Origin: Spirochaetaceae bacterium
GTDB taxonomy: Bacteria > Spirochaetota > Spirochaetia > CADAEX01
Reading direction: 5' to 3'
DNA: 6,458 nucleotides
Assembly: GCA_009778835.1 (NCBI GenBank)
Contig: WRFK01000092.1
Coordinates: forward strand, 1 to 6,458
The notes under the pieces were generated by a model, which had not been told where the DNA came from, did not search any database, and saw nothing but the letters and a program-made list of their open reading frames with translations. Shown in pieces: positions 1 to 6,018 of this stretch; the stretch's first letter is position 1, and each line of letters opens with the position of its first letter. The position numbers were made by a program, and so were the translations under genes.

Positions 1-249
1 AATCCACCGCCAAGGCACGGTATTTATAAAAAACATTTTTCTTCCTCATCTCCATTTTATAATGGAGATGAAAACACATTAAAAGTAACTTTCCCTCCGG
101 CAAAAGATTATGATGTAAGTGTTTCAGGTATTAGGTCAACAAGGTCTGTAACTATAACCGGAAAAGCAAGAAAATCCAACTGGATTTTTACTTTGAAAAA
201 TGAAGGTAAAGATGGAAAGGATGATTGGAAAATTATAAGCTATGAATAA
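1..249 (+). CDS. C-terminal end of an unidentified protein (5' partial)
   Basis: Frame 1 is open from the first base to a TAA stop at 247-249, giving 82 residues of a protein whose start lies outside the window. I do not recognise the family. The visible part starts with a proline-rich stretch (NPPPRHG) and a Ser-rich patch, then alternates short beta-like segments (TLKVTFPP, YDVSVSGI, SVTITGKA, WIFTLKN) and ends in a charged, Lys/Asp/Gly-rich tail (GKDGKDDWKIISYE). This pattern suggests a small beta-sandwich or extracytoplasmic domain, but that is only an impression. Support for its being real comes from the absence of in-frame stops, codon use like the other genes, and the strong stem-loop terminator 20 nt after the stop. 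No signal peptide can be judged because the N-terminus is missing. Confidence 0.7.
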   Translation, partial: NPPPRHGIYKKHFSSSSPFYNGDENTLKVTFPPAKDYDVSVSGIRSTRSVTITGKARKSNWIFTLKNEGKDGKDDWKIISYE

Positions 250-268
250 TTATTAGATAATTATTTTT

Positions 269-301
269 AAAAGGGGTCTGCGTAACAGCCCCCTTTTTAT
301 T
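269..301. terminator. Bidirectional rho-independent terminator
   Basis: The left arm AAAAGGGG plus TCTG (269-280), the loop CGTAA (281-285) and the right arm CAG plus CCCC and TTTT (286-298) form a long stem with one internal mismatch. On the + strand it ends in a T-run (294-298), and on the - strand the other arm also ends in CCCCTTTT. It lies between the stop of the left-edge gene (249) and the stop of the convergent amidohydrolase (311), exactly where a shared terminator is expected. Confidence 0.85.
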
Positions 302-310
302 GCCAAACTT

Positions 311-1096
311 TTACAACTCCAATAATTTTGCCCCTCTTTGAAGCAGCCTTTCGATTTTATCCTCGGAGAATTTTGCTTTTTCTTCCAGCAGCCTTATCTC
401 TGTAACAGGATCCCCCAGCGGGTAATCGCTCCCAAAAAGAAAAAAATCTTCGGGAAAAGCATTAAGAATTTCATTCAAAAGCTGGTCAGAAATAAATCTC
501 AATGTGCTTGATGTATCCATATAAAAATGAAAACCTGATAATGATTCTTTAACCCACTCCCAGTGGGCAAACCCTCCGCAATGTGCGGCAATTGCAGTAA
601 GATTTGGGAAGTTTCGCAAAATGGTTGCGAATTTTTGTGGAGACGAAGGGTTTTTATCAGGATGATGAATATCTCCTATATGAAAAGTTACAATAAACCT
701 TCCTGAAGCAGCTTCATATATAGGAAACATTCTTTTTGAATCAAGATTAAAATTCTGAAAATCCGGATGGAATTTGAGCCCTTTTATACCATGTTTTTCA
801 AGCCTGTCAAGTTCGCTTTCCCATTCTTTGTAATCCGGGTGTAGAGTTCCAAAAGGGACAAACCTCGGGTTTTCGGAAAGTGAAATTGCCCAATTATTGG
901 CAGGCACTACCTGTTCGGGAATTGTTGCTGCGCTGTAAACAAATGATTTTTCTATTTTTGCCTTATCCAAAAAAGAGATAAGGTCTTCTTTTGTCCCTGT
1001 TCCCGAAACAGGGTGTTTATAATGTTTTAAAAGCTGTTCTGTTGCTTTTGCAGCAATTTTATGATGAAAAGCATGAGTATGCACATCGATTCTCAC
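311..1096 (-). CDS. Metal-dependent amidohydrolase, Amidohydro_2-like TIM barrel
   Basis: A 261-residue cytoplasmic protein of the amidohydrolase superfamily, which hydrolyses or decarboxylates small organic substrates at a one- or two-metal site. Visible landmarks, in order, are DVHTH near the N-terminus (H6 and H8, strand-1 metal ligands), GLKFHPD (K108-H110), FHIGDIHH (H139), AHCGG (H172) and FGSDYP (D224, the usual last-strand acidic residue). The full set matches a complete active site of the ACMSD/Amidohydro_2 type, and the length is normal for a compact member. The start is GTG at 1096 with AGGGGG 5 nt upstream; no earlier start is needed because HxH sits at residues 6-8, typical for the family. 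It is transcribed divergently from the TRAP operon and convergently with the left-edge gene. The substrate is unknown. A TatD-like nuclease is less likely, given the GLKFHP and GSDYP context. Confidence 0.85.
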   Translation of the reverse strand: MRIDVHTHAFHHKIAAKATEQLLKHYKHPVSGTGTKEDLISFLDKAKIEKSFVYSAATIPEQVVPANNWAISLSENPRFVPFGTLHPDYKEWESELDRLEKHGIKGLKFHPDFQNFNLDSKRMFPIYEAASGRFIVTFHIGDIHHPDKNPSSPQKFATILRNFPNLTAIAAHCGGFAHWEWVKESLSGFHFYMDTSSTLRFISDQLLNEILNAFPEDFFLFGSDYPLGDPVTEIRLLEEKAKFSEDKIERLLQRGAKLLEL

Positions 1097-1101
1097 TAAA
1101 T

Positions 1102-1107
1102 CCCCCT
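1102..1107 (-). promoter_or_regulatory. Ribosome binding site supporting a GTG start
   Basis: Read on the - strand, AGGGGG lies 5 nt before the GTG at 1096. It is purine-rich and well placed, so it decides the non-ATG start of the amidohydrolase. Confidence 0.7.
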
Positions 1108-1370
1108 AAGTCATAAATAAGCATATAATGCCTGGTCACAAAGTCTTTTACTCTGCATCAGCGCTTTACGGCGCGCCAGATTTCTGCGCTTTAAGGTCTA
1201 TATGATAATATCTGTACAAAAAAAATAAGTCAAATTGAGTTGTATAAAGTGGTAAAAATTAATTAAAAACATCTGGATGATTTTATGCAGAGTCTGAAAG
1301 ATATAGCATAAATTAATAGTTTTTCTTTAAAAAGCCAGAAAATTACCATGTTCTTTTTTCTAATGTAGGA

Positions 1371-1376
1371 TACAAT
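1371..1376 (+). promoter_or_regulatory. Candidate -10 element of the TRAP operon
   Basis: TACAAT matches the sigma-70 -10 consensus at five of six bases and would place a start of transcription about 25 nt before the ATG at 1408. No good -35 hexamer lies 16-18 nt upstream, so this is tentative. Confidence 0.25.
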
Positions 1377-1395
1377 ATTTTATTGGAATTTTTCC

Positions 1396-1401
1396 GGGGG
1401 G
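1396..1401 (+). promoter_or_regulatory. Ribosome binding site of the TAXI gene
   Basis: A run of six G followed by AAATAA lies 6 nt before the ATG at 1408. It is unusual in being pure G rather than AGGAGG, but resembles the AGGGGG of the divergent gene. Confidence 0.6.
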
Positions 1402-1407
1402 AAATAA

Positions 1408-2361
1408 ATGATAAAGAAAAGCTTTTTATTCATTATGATTCTTCTTTTTCTTTCAGCCTCATTATTTATAGCATGTAAAAAGGAAGTGAAAAAAGAATTT
1501 ATTCAGATTAAATCTTCTGCAATTGGTGGATCCTGGTATGCAGGCGGCGCTGCATGGGCAAAAATTATAACAGACAATACAAAATTTATTGCGACAAATA
1601 GCGCATCACCGGGGCTTACAAATGAAAGTATTGCGAGAATGGTAGAAGGGAAAGCCCACCTTGCATTTGTTGATGGACTTGCTACATATTCTGCTTATAA
1701 AGGCGAAGGCGAATGGGAAAAACCTATTGAAGTAAGAGCTTTGTTTGGATTATGGCCAGGTGTTTATAATATTATAGTACATGAAAAATCAGGTATTAAA
1801 GATCTTTATGGATTAAAAGGCAAAAGCATTGCAACTTATGTTGATGGAGAGCCAAGCGGCGAAGCTTTTATAGAGCTTTTAACCATGCATGGTATAACAA
1901 CGCAAACTTCAAGAATTTACAGAATAATGAAAAATGATGCTACAAGAATGTTTATTGATGAAAATGCAGATTGTCTTATTTATGCATTCGGACATGGTCA
2001 TGCGAACTTGAAAGAAATGACTGCTTCAAGAAAAGTAAAATTTATTTTTGGCGACCTTAAACATATTGAACCATGGTTACAAAAGTACCCCTTTTATTAC
2101 TATGAGCCATTTGGAAGTGAATTTGGCGTAGAAGATAATGATCAGTTTGTATCTCCATATTTTACAATTTGTTTGTCTTCAATGCCTGATGATCAGGCAT
2201 ATCTTTTTACAAAGGTATGGTATGAAAACTGGAATTTTCTTACAGAAGCTCTCCCCTCAAATATGCCGTGGATTAACAAAGAAAATCCAATGGCAGGAAT
2301 TCCAATACCCATTCATCCCGGCGCGCTTAAATATTTTAAAGAAATTGGCTTGATGAAGTAG
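1408..2361 (+). CDS. TAXI-family TRAP transporter substrate-binding lipoprotein
   Basis: A 317-residue extracytoplasmic binding protein of a tripartite ATP-independent periplasmic (TRAP) transporter, TAXI branch. It captures a solute and hands it to the fused permease encoded 28 nt downstream. Residues 1-22 form a lipoprotein signal peptide (MIKK, then a hydrophobic core) ending in L-F-I-A-C, with C23 the likely lipidated residue, followed by a Lys/Glu-rich tether. The mature part opens with the family hallmark IGGSWYAGGAAWAKII (39-54), then NSASPGLTNESIARMVEGKAHLAF (64-87), in the place of the usual gS..Nl..l..Ge.dla segment. Then come VHEKSGIKDLYGLKGKSIA (124-142) and the C-terminal PIHPGALKYFKEIGL (301-315), all typical of TAXI proteins. 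Length is normal. Known TAXI ligands are few, glutamate/glutamine-like in the best studied cases, so the substrate here is open. The start is supported by the G-rich RBS and by the signal peptide. Confidence 0.93.
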   Translation: MIKKSFLFIMILLFLSASLFIACKKEVKKEFIQIKSSAIGGSWYAGGAAWAKIITDNTKFIATNSASPGLTNESIARMVEGKAHLAFVDGLATYSAYKGEGEWEKPIEVRALFGLWPGVYNIIVHEKSGIKDLYGLKGKSIATYVDGEPSGEAFIELLTMHGITTQTSRIYRIMKNDATRMFIDENADCLIYAFGHGHANLKEMTASRKVKFIFGDLKHIEPWLQKYPFYYYEPFGSEFGVEDNDQFVSPYFTICLSSMPDDQAYLFTKVWYENWNFLTEALPSNMPWINKENPMAGIPIPIHPGALKYFKEIGLMK

Positions 2362-2372
2362 CAGAAAAAGCC

Positions 2373-2377
2373 GGAGG
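2373..2377 (+). promoter_or_regulatory. Ribosome binding site of the TRAP permease
   Basis: GGAGG is followed by a rather long 12-nt spacer to the ATG at 2390. Extending the frame upstream meets a TAA at 2387-2389, so ATG 2390 is the only sensible start. The long spacing may reduce translation relative to the binding protein. Confidence 0.65.
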
Positions 2378-2389
2378 TATATTGTATAA

Positions 2390-4366
2390 ATGTCAGATAA
2401 AAATGAAGCCGGAGAAATACCGGAATTACCTGATGAACAAGGCAGCGTTAATATATATGATGAAAATGATATAAGAGGAGTAACTTCATATATTAACAAA
2501 AAAATTATAAAAGGAATAATTTTTGTTTGCGGTGTAGTTGTAACCGGTATTCCTGTTTATGAGGTGCTCTTTAACGCCTTTCCTCCCCATATCCAAAGAC
2601 CTGTTCATTTGATGTTAATGTTCATAATAACACTTATACTATATCCTTCCGGTTTTTTTAAAAAATACCCTAAGGCCGAAACATCCTTAAATTTAGCATT
2701 GATACTATTTGTAATAGGATTTACGGTGTGGGCAAGTAAGAGGTGGGTATATCTTTGTTATATTAATCCCTCTCCATCTGATTATGAAACAATTGCCGCA
2801 TTTATATTTGTTTTAATAGCATTTGAAGCAACAAGAAGAGCAATAGGGATACCTATGGCAATAATTTCCGGTTGTTTTATTATATACTGTTTTATTGGGC
2901 CATATATGCCAAGGGCATTTGCTCATATTGGTTTTGAACCAAGAGAACTCGTTACTCATCTTGTAATAGGAACGGAAGGGATGATGGGTAATATTATGGC
3001 TATTGGAGCAACGCAAATAGTGTTTTTTATGCTATTTGCCGCTTTCTTGAAAATGTCTAATGCAACAGCTCTTTTTATGAATTTCTCAAAATCAATTGCC
3101 GGGAACAGGATAGGCGGGCCGGCAAAAGTATGTGTTGTTTCAACCGCTATAGTTTCAATGGTTTCAGGAAGCGCCAGCGGTAATGTGGCAACTACAGGAT
3201 CTGTAACTATACCACTCATGGTTTCAATGGGTTTTAAAAAGCGTATGGCAGCAGCAATTGAGGCAACTTCTTCTACAGCAGGACAGTTTAGTCCGCCTAT
3301 AATGGGCGCTGCGGCATTTGTAATTGCCGAATATACGGGAAATGCTTACTGGAATGTTTGCGTAGCTGCATTCCTTCCTTCTTTTTTTTATTTTGCGGGA
3401 ATGTTTTTGGTTGTTGAAATAATAGCCAGAAGACTTGGGATTAAAGGGCTTGATAAATCCGAATTACCGCCATTAAAAAGATCAACAATAGAGGTTCTTC
3501 CTCTTATAATTCCGATTACAGTACTGGTTACATTACTTGCATTAATGTATAGCCCTCAATATTCAATTATATGGTCAATTATAACTCTTGTAGTATGCAG
3601 TTTGTTTTTTAGAAAAACTGTTCATGTAAATATTAAGAAGATTTTTAAAGCACTTGCATTAACAGGCAAAATTATGATTCCAGTAACTACTTCATGCGCA
3701 TGTTGCGGGTTTGTTGTTGGCGTTATGTCTCTTACAGGATTTGGAGATAAATTGGCTTATGGTATTTTAGCAGTAGCTAATGGCAATCTTTTTATTGGAT
3801 TACTGTTTACCGCAGCAATGTGTATAATAATTGGCATGGGTCTTCCTACACTGGCTGCCTATATTGTCCTTGCGACATTGGGAGTTCCCGCATTAACCTC
3901 ATTGGGCGCTCCGTTACTTGCAGCGCATATGTTTGTTTTCTATTGCGCGATACTTTCGGCAATAACTCCGCCTGTTTGTCTTGCTTGTTTTGTAGCTGCC
4001 GGAATAGCAGGAGAAAATCCTCTTAAAGTAAGTTTTACATCGGTTGGTATGGCTCCGTTTATTTATATCCTTCCTTTCTTGTTTGTATTTTTTCCGGGAT
4101 TACTTATAAATGGTTGTTCTCTTTTAACTATAGCTCATCATGTTGCAATACTTATTCTGTTTATTTTCCCAATAATAGCGCTTAGCAGAAAATTCTGGCT
4201 TGTGAAATTAACTATTGCCGAACTATTATTTTTTAGCGCAGCTATAACAAGTTTATTTGTTTTTAAAAACTATAACATAGTTTTTATGCTTGCGTTTAAC
4301 CTGGTGGCGGGAACAATGCATGTGCTAAGATTTAATGCAGATAAAAATAAACTTTCTGTTGCATAA
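2390..4366 (+). CDS. TRAP transporter fused permease (small plus large subunit, TAXI type)
   Basis: A 658-residue inner-membrane protein that carries the imported solute with an ion gradient, usually Na+. A soluble acidic N-terminus (1-35) is followed by about four membrane segments (roughly 39-60, 71-88, 98-116, 134-170), which take the place of a separate DctQ small subunit. The large DctM-like domain follows. Its hallmarks are MVSGSASGNVATTGSVTIPLM (257-277), AAAIEATSSTAGQFSPPIMGAAAFVIAE (287-314), TSCACCGFVVGVMSLTG (434-450), GMGLPTLAAYIVLATLGVPAL (482-502) and AAHMFVFYCAILSAITPPVCLACFVAAGIAG (511-541). The region after 572 adds about three more hydrophobic segments and a short hydrophilic tail. 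Fusion of both membrane subunits is the norm for TAXI-type systems and agrees with the binding protein directly upstream. Length is normal. The peptidase gene follows after 46 nt. Confidence 0.95.
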   Translation: MSDKNEAGEIPELPDEQGSVNIYDENDIRGVTSYINKKIIKGIIFVCGVVVTGIPVYEVLFNAFPPHIQRPVHLMLMFIITLILYPSGFFKKYPKAETSLNLALILFVIGFTVWASKRWVYLCYINPSPSDYETIAAFIFVLIAFEATRRAIGIPMAIISGCFIIYCFIGPYMPRAFAHIGFEPRELVTHLVIGTEGMMGNIMAIGATQIVFFMLFAAFLKMSNATALFMNFSKSIAGNRIGGPAKVCVVSTAIVSMVSGSASGNVATTGSVTIPLMVSMGFKKRMAAAIEATSSTAGQFSPPIMGAAAFVIAEYTGNAYWNVCVAAFLPSFFYFAGMFLVVEIIARRLGIKGLDKSELPPLKRSTIEVLPLIIPITVLVTLLALMYSPQYSIIWSIITLVVCSLFFRKTVHVNIKKIFKALALTGKIMIPVTTSCACCGFVVGVMSLTGFGDKLAYGILAVANGNLFIGLLFTAAMCIIIGMGLPTLAAYIVLATLGVPALTSLGAPLLAAHMFVFYCAILSAITPPVCLACFVAAGIAGENPLKVSFTSVGMAPFIYILPFLFVFFPGLLINGCSLLTIAHHVAILILFIFPIIALSRKFWLVKLTIAELLFFSAAITSLFVFKNYNIVFMLAFNLVAGTMHVLRFNADKNKLSVA

Positions 4367-4392
4367 AAGCCAAGCCATATAACATTGGCTTT
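4366..4392 (+). other. Intercistronic stem-loop between permease and peptidase
   Basis: AAAGCCAA (4366-4373) pairs perfectly with TTGGCTTT (4385-4392), giving an 8-bp stem with an 11-nt loop that starts at the last base of the permease stop codon. The loop holds a second AAGCCA (4372-4377) that could pair with the same right arm. Only three T follow, so it is a poor terminator. It may stabilise or tune the transcript, and it ends 6 nt before the AAAGGAG ribosome binding site (4399-4405). Confidence 0.5.
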
Positions 4393-4400
4393 GTGAACAA

Positions 4401-4405
4401 AGGAG
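4401..4405 (+). promoter_or_regulatory. Ribosome binding site deciding a TTG start
   Basis: AGGAG (within AAAGGAG, 4399-4405) lies 7 nt before TTG 4413. This makes TTG the natural start of the M20 gene; the protein then begins MEDIEKKIVDYIDKNKNEYI, the usual N-terminal helix of the family. Confidence 0.75.
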
Positions 4406-4412
4406 TTTTTAC

Positions 4413-5762
4413 TTGGAAGATATAGAAAAAAAAATAGTTGATTATATCGATAAAAATAAAAACGAGTATATTTCATTTTTACAAAAATTGCTAAGGATTC
4501 CCAGTCTAACCGGAGAAGAGAAAGAGGCGCAGGTTTTTGTTGCCAATGAGCTTAAAGCACAGGGATATACAGTAGAGATGTTTGAACCGGATGTAAAAGA
4601 ACTTTTTGATAAATATCCGCAAATTGCGCAAATACCATCGCTATGGAATCCGGAATATGATATGCCTCTTAGAACAAACGATGTTTTTACATATTCTCAA
4701 TTAATGGAATCAAAATTTGATAAAATAAAAACTTACAAAGACAGGCCAAATGTTATTGCAAAGTTGCCCGGCGCAGGAGGGGGAAGGTCTTTGATCTTAA
4801 ACGGACACATTGATGTTGTTACCATAGGCGAGAGGGCAAAGTGGAAACATGATCCATGGGGTGCAAAAATTGAAGATGGAAAAATATTCGCAAGAGGCGC
4901 TACTGATATGAAAGGCGGTATTGCCGCAATGATGAAAGCAATGGAAGCCATAATAAAATCCGGTATAAAGCTTCGCGGCGATATTATGGTACAGAGTGTT
5001 GTAAATGAGGAACATGCAGGAAACGGAGCTCTTGCCTGTGTTGCAAAAGGTTATGCTGCGGATGCTGCGATAATTACAGAACCAAGCGGAAGCAATGTTG
5101 TTGTAACAGAATCTGGCGGAGGGGTCTACTGGGAAGTAAGGATAAAAGGTCGAGAGACGCATGCGGGCGCCAGATGGCAGGGAAAAGAACAATATGGCGT
5201 AAGCGCTATTGAAAAAACCCCTTTAGTAATAAATAAATTACTTGATCTTGAACGCTCTCTTAACAAAGATGAGCCCAATATTTCGCTTTGTATCGGAATG
5301 ATAAAAGGGGGAACTTATTCAACATCAACAGCTCTGGAATGCGCTTTAAATGGAGTTGCGTATTTTTCAACCAATCTTGGAACAGGAGAAGAAGGGTTGG
5401 TAAAAGTTAAAAACCTTTTGAAAGAATGTGTGAAAAATATTGATGACCCATGGTTGAAAGAAAATCCGCCCGAATTATTATTCCAGCATTATGATGATGC
5501 CTATAGAATGGGAGATAACGGAAAGGAAATACTCTCTGTATTAACAGGCGCAGGAAAAGAGCTCTGCGGAAAAGATATAATAATAAGCAGAATGAGCGCT
5601 TGCGATGCCCGAATGCTTGGAAATTCAGGAAAGATTCCTGTTATTGTATATGGGCCCGGCAATGTAAAAGCTGCGCATACTGTTGATGAGTATATTGATA
5701 TTGATGATTACCTGAATGCGATAAAGGTATTGGCAATTACAATATACCGGTGGTCAAAATAG
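4413..5762 (+). CDS. M20-family zinc peptidase/deacylase (ArgE/DapE/CPG2-like)
   Basis: A 449-residue cytoplasmic metallohydrolase that cleaves an amide or peptide bond in a small substrate with a two-zinc centre. The motifs are complete: LILNGHIDVV (H132 metal ligand, D134), ARGATDMKGG (bridging D165), VVNEEHAGNG (E199 the likely general base, E200 metal ligand), IITEPSG (E223 metal ligand) and the C-terminal AAHTVDE (H422 metal ligand). HAGARWQG (H250) starts the inserted dimerisation/lid domain, where a histidine from the partner subunit completes the active site in relatives. An insert of about 55 residues (58-112) before RPNVIAKLPG is seen in the longer deacylase-like members. It starts at TTG and is probably the last gene of the TRAP-TAXI operon, which suggests that it processes the imported solute. 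Exact specificity (acetylornithine, succinyl-diaminopimelate, formyl-aminopyrimidine, acyl amino acid or dipeptide) cannot be told; an arginine or lysine biosynthetic role is not supported by the context. Confidence 0.9.
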   Translation: MEDIEKKIVDYIDKNKNEYISFLQKLLRIPSLTGEEKEAQVFVANELKAQGYTVEMFEPDVKELFDKYPQIAQIPSLWNPEYDMPLRTNDVFTYSQLMESKFDKIKTYKDRPNVIAKLPGAGGGRSLILNGHIDVVTIGERAKWKHDPWGAKIEDGKIFARGATDMKGGIAAMMKAMEAIIKSGIKLRGDIMVQSVVNEEHAGNGALACVAKGYAADAAIITEPSGSNVVVTESGGGVYWEVRIKGRETHAGARWQGKEQYGVSAIEKTPLVINKLLDLERSLNKDEPNISLCIGMIKGGTYSTSTALECALNGVAYFSTNLGTGEEGLVKVKNLLKECVKNIDDPWLKENPPELLFQHYDDAYRMGDNGKEILSVLTGAGKELCGKDIIISRMSACDARMLGNSGKIPVIVYGPGNVKAAHTVDEYIDIDDYLNAIKVLAITIYRWSK

Positions 5763-5763
5763 A

Positions 5764-5922
5764 TACCCTGTGGGTAACGAAGTGTACTCTGTGAGTCGCG
5801 CAGTACCCTGTGGGTAGCGAGGCATTCTGTGGGTAGCTAAGCACTCTGCGAGTCGCAAAGCACCCTTCGGGTAGCGAAGCGTACCCCGTGGGTAACGAAG
5901 TGTACTCTGTGAGTCGCAAAGC
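5764..5922. repeat. Tandem array of eight ~20-nt hairpin-forming repeats
   Basis: Eight units start at 5764, 5785, 5804, 5823, 5842, 5861, 5882 and 5903, spaced 19 or 21 nt apart. Each has the form YACYC-loop-GRGTM followed by a linker near RCRAAG. Stem arms are ACCC/GGGT in units 1, 3, 6 and 7, ACTC/GAGT in units 2, 5 and 8, and ATTC/GGGT (two G-T wobbles) in unit 4. Loops are TGT five times, and TGC, TTC and CGT once each. Sequence changes therefore preserve pairing. A decayed ninth copy may follow near 5924. The array begins 1 nt after the M20 stop codon and ends about 95 nt before the next start. Because the period is not a multiple of three and units vary in length, it is not coding. There are no unique spacers, so it is not a CRISPR. 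Function unknown. Confidence 0.9.
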
Positions 5923-5941
5923 GCTATGTGTAAACATGGGC

Positions 5942-5963
5942 AGGGGAGTCTTGAAATTCCCCT
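5942..5963. promoter_or_regulatory. Palindrome overlapping a candidate promoter (possible operator)
   Basis: AGGGGAGT (5942-5949) and ATTCCCCT (5956-5963) form an imperfect 22-bp palindrome around CTTGAA. It could also fold as a hairpin in RNA, but A-rich rather than T-rich sequence follows, so it is not a + strand terminator. Its centre holds the candidate -35 of the SUMF1 gene, which fits an operator site, though no regulator is known. Confidence 0.35.
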
Positions 5964-5981
5964 TAAAAAATATGATAGAAT
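5951..5981 (+). promoter_or_regulatory. Candidate promoter of the SUMF1 lipoprotein gene
   Basis: TTGAAA (5951-5956) matches the -35 consensus at five of six bases and TAGAAT (5976-5981) the -10 at five of six, with a long 19-nt spacer. TATGAT (5971-5976) and TAAGAT (5985-5990) are alternative -10 boxes at poorer distance. The call rests on matches only. Confidence 0.3.
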
Positions 5982-6006
5982 TAATAAGATATCCAAGTTT
6001 GTTTTT

Positions 6007-6012
6007 AAGGAG
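6007..6012 (+). promoter_or_regulatory. Ribosome binding site deciding a TTG start
   Basis: AAGGAG lies 6 nt before TTG 6019. An in-frame ATG at 5926 would add 31 residues without a ribosome binding site and bury the signal peptide, while ATG 6055 would cut the signal peptide too short. TTG 6019 is therefore preferred. Confidence 0.7.
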
Positions 6013-6018
6013 TATAAG

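Larger units (their letters stand above)
1097..1407. other. Divergent intergenic region between the amidohydrolase and the TRAP operon
   Basis: This 311-nt stretch has no convincing gene on either strand. It should hold the promoters of both divergent units. It contains a GC-richer patch (about 1151-1195) with GGCGCGCC at 1170-1177 and two copies of GCGCTTTA (1161-1168 and 1186-1193). A small hairpin is possible at 1173-1189. A 9-bp perfect inverted repeat, ACTCTGCAT (1150-1158) with ATGCAGAGT (1285-1293), encloses most of the remaining AT-rich DNA. No tRNA or recognisable riboswitch is seen. No clear -35/-10 pair is seen on the - strand. Confidence 0.6.

Noticed and set aside
1173..1189. Short GC-rich hairpin as a riboswitch or small RNA
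   Set aside because: The stem is only 7 bp with a bulge and a 4-nt loop, there is no conserved aptamer pattern, and no terminator lies nearby.
2257..2499. Minus-strand frame across the TAXI/permease junction
   Set aside because: It overlaps two clearly identified genes on the + strand, has no recognisable domain, and is low-complexity antisense sequence.
2956..3219. Minus-strand frame inside the permease gene
   Set aside because: It is the antisense of the conserved VSGSASGNVATTG region; its hydrophobic peptide mirrors the sense strand.
4797..5192. Minus-strand frame of 131 residues inside the M20 gene
   Set aside because: It is antisense to the conserved metal-binding motifs of the peptidase, and it shows no family signature of its own.
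5764..5922. CRISPR array
   Set aside because: Units follow each other with only 6-8 nt linkers that are themselves conserved. There are no unique spacers of 25-40 nt, and no cas genes are seen.
5942..5970. Rho-independent terminator for the TRAP operon
   Set aside because: The stem is reasonable but is followed by TTAAAAAATATG rather than a T-run on the + strand. On the - strand the T-run lies before, not after, the stem.
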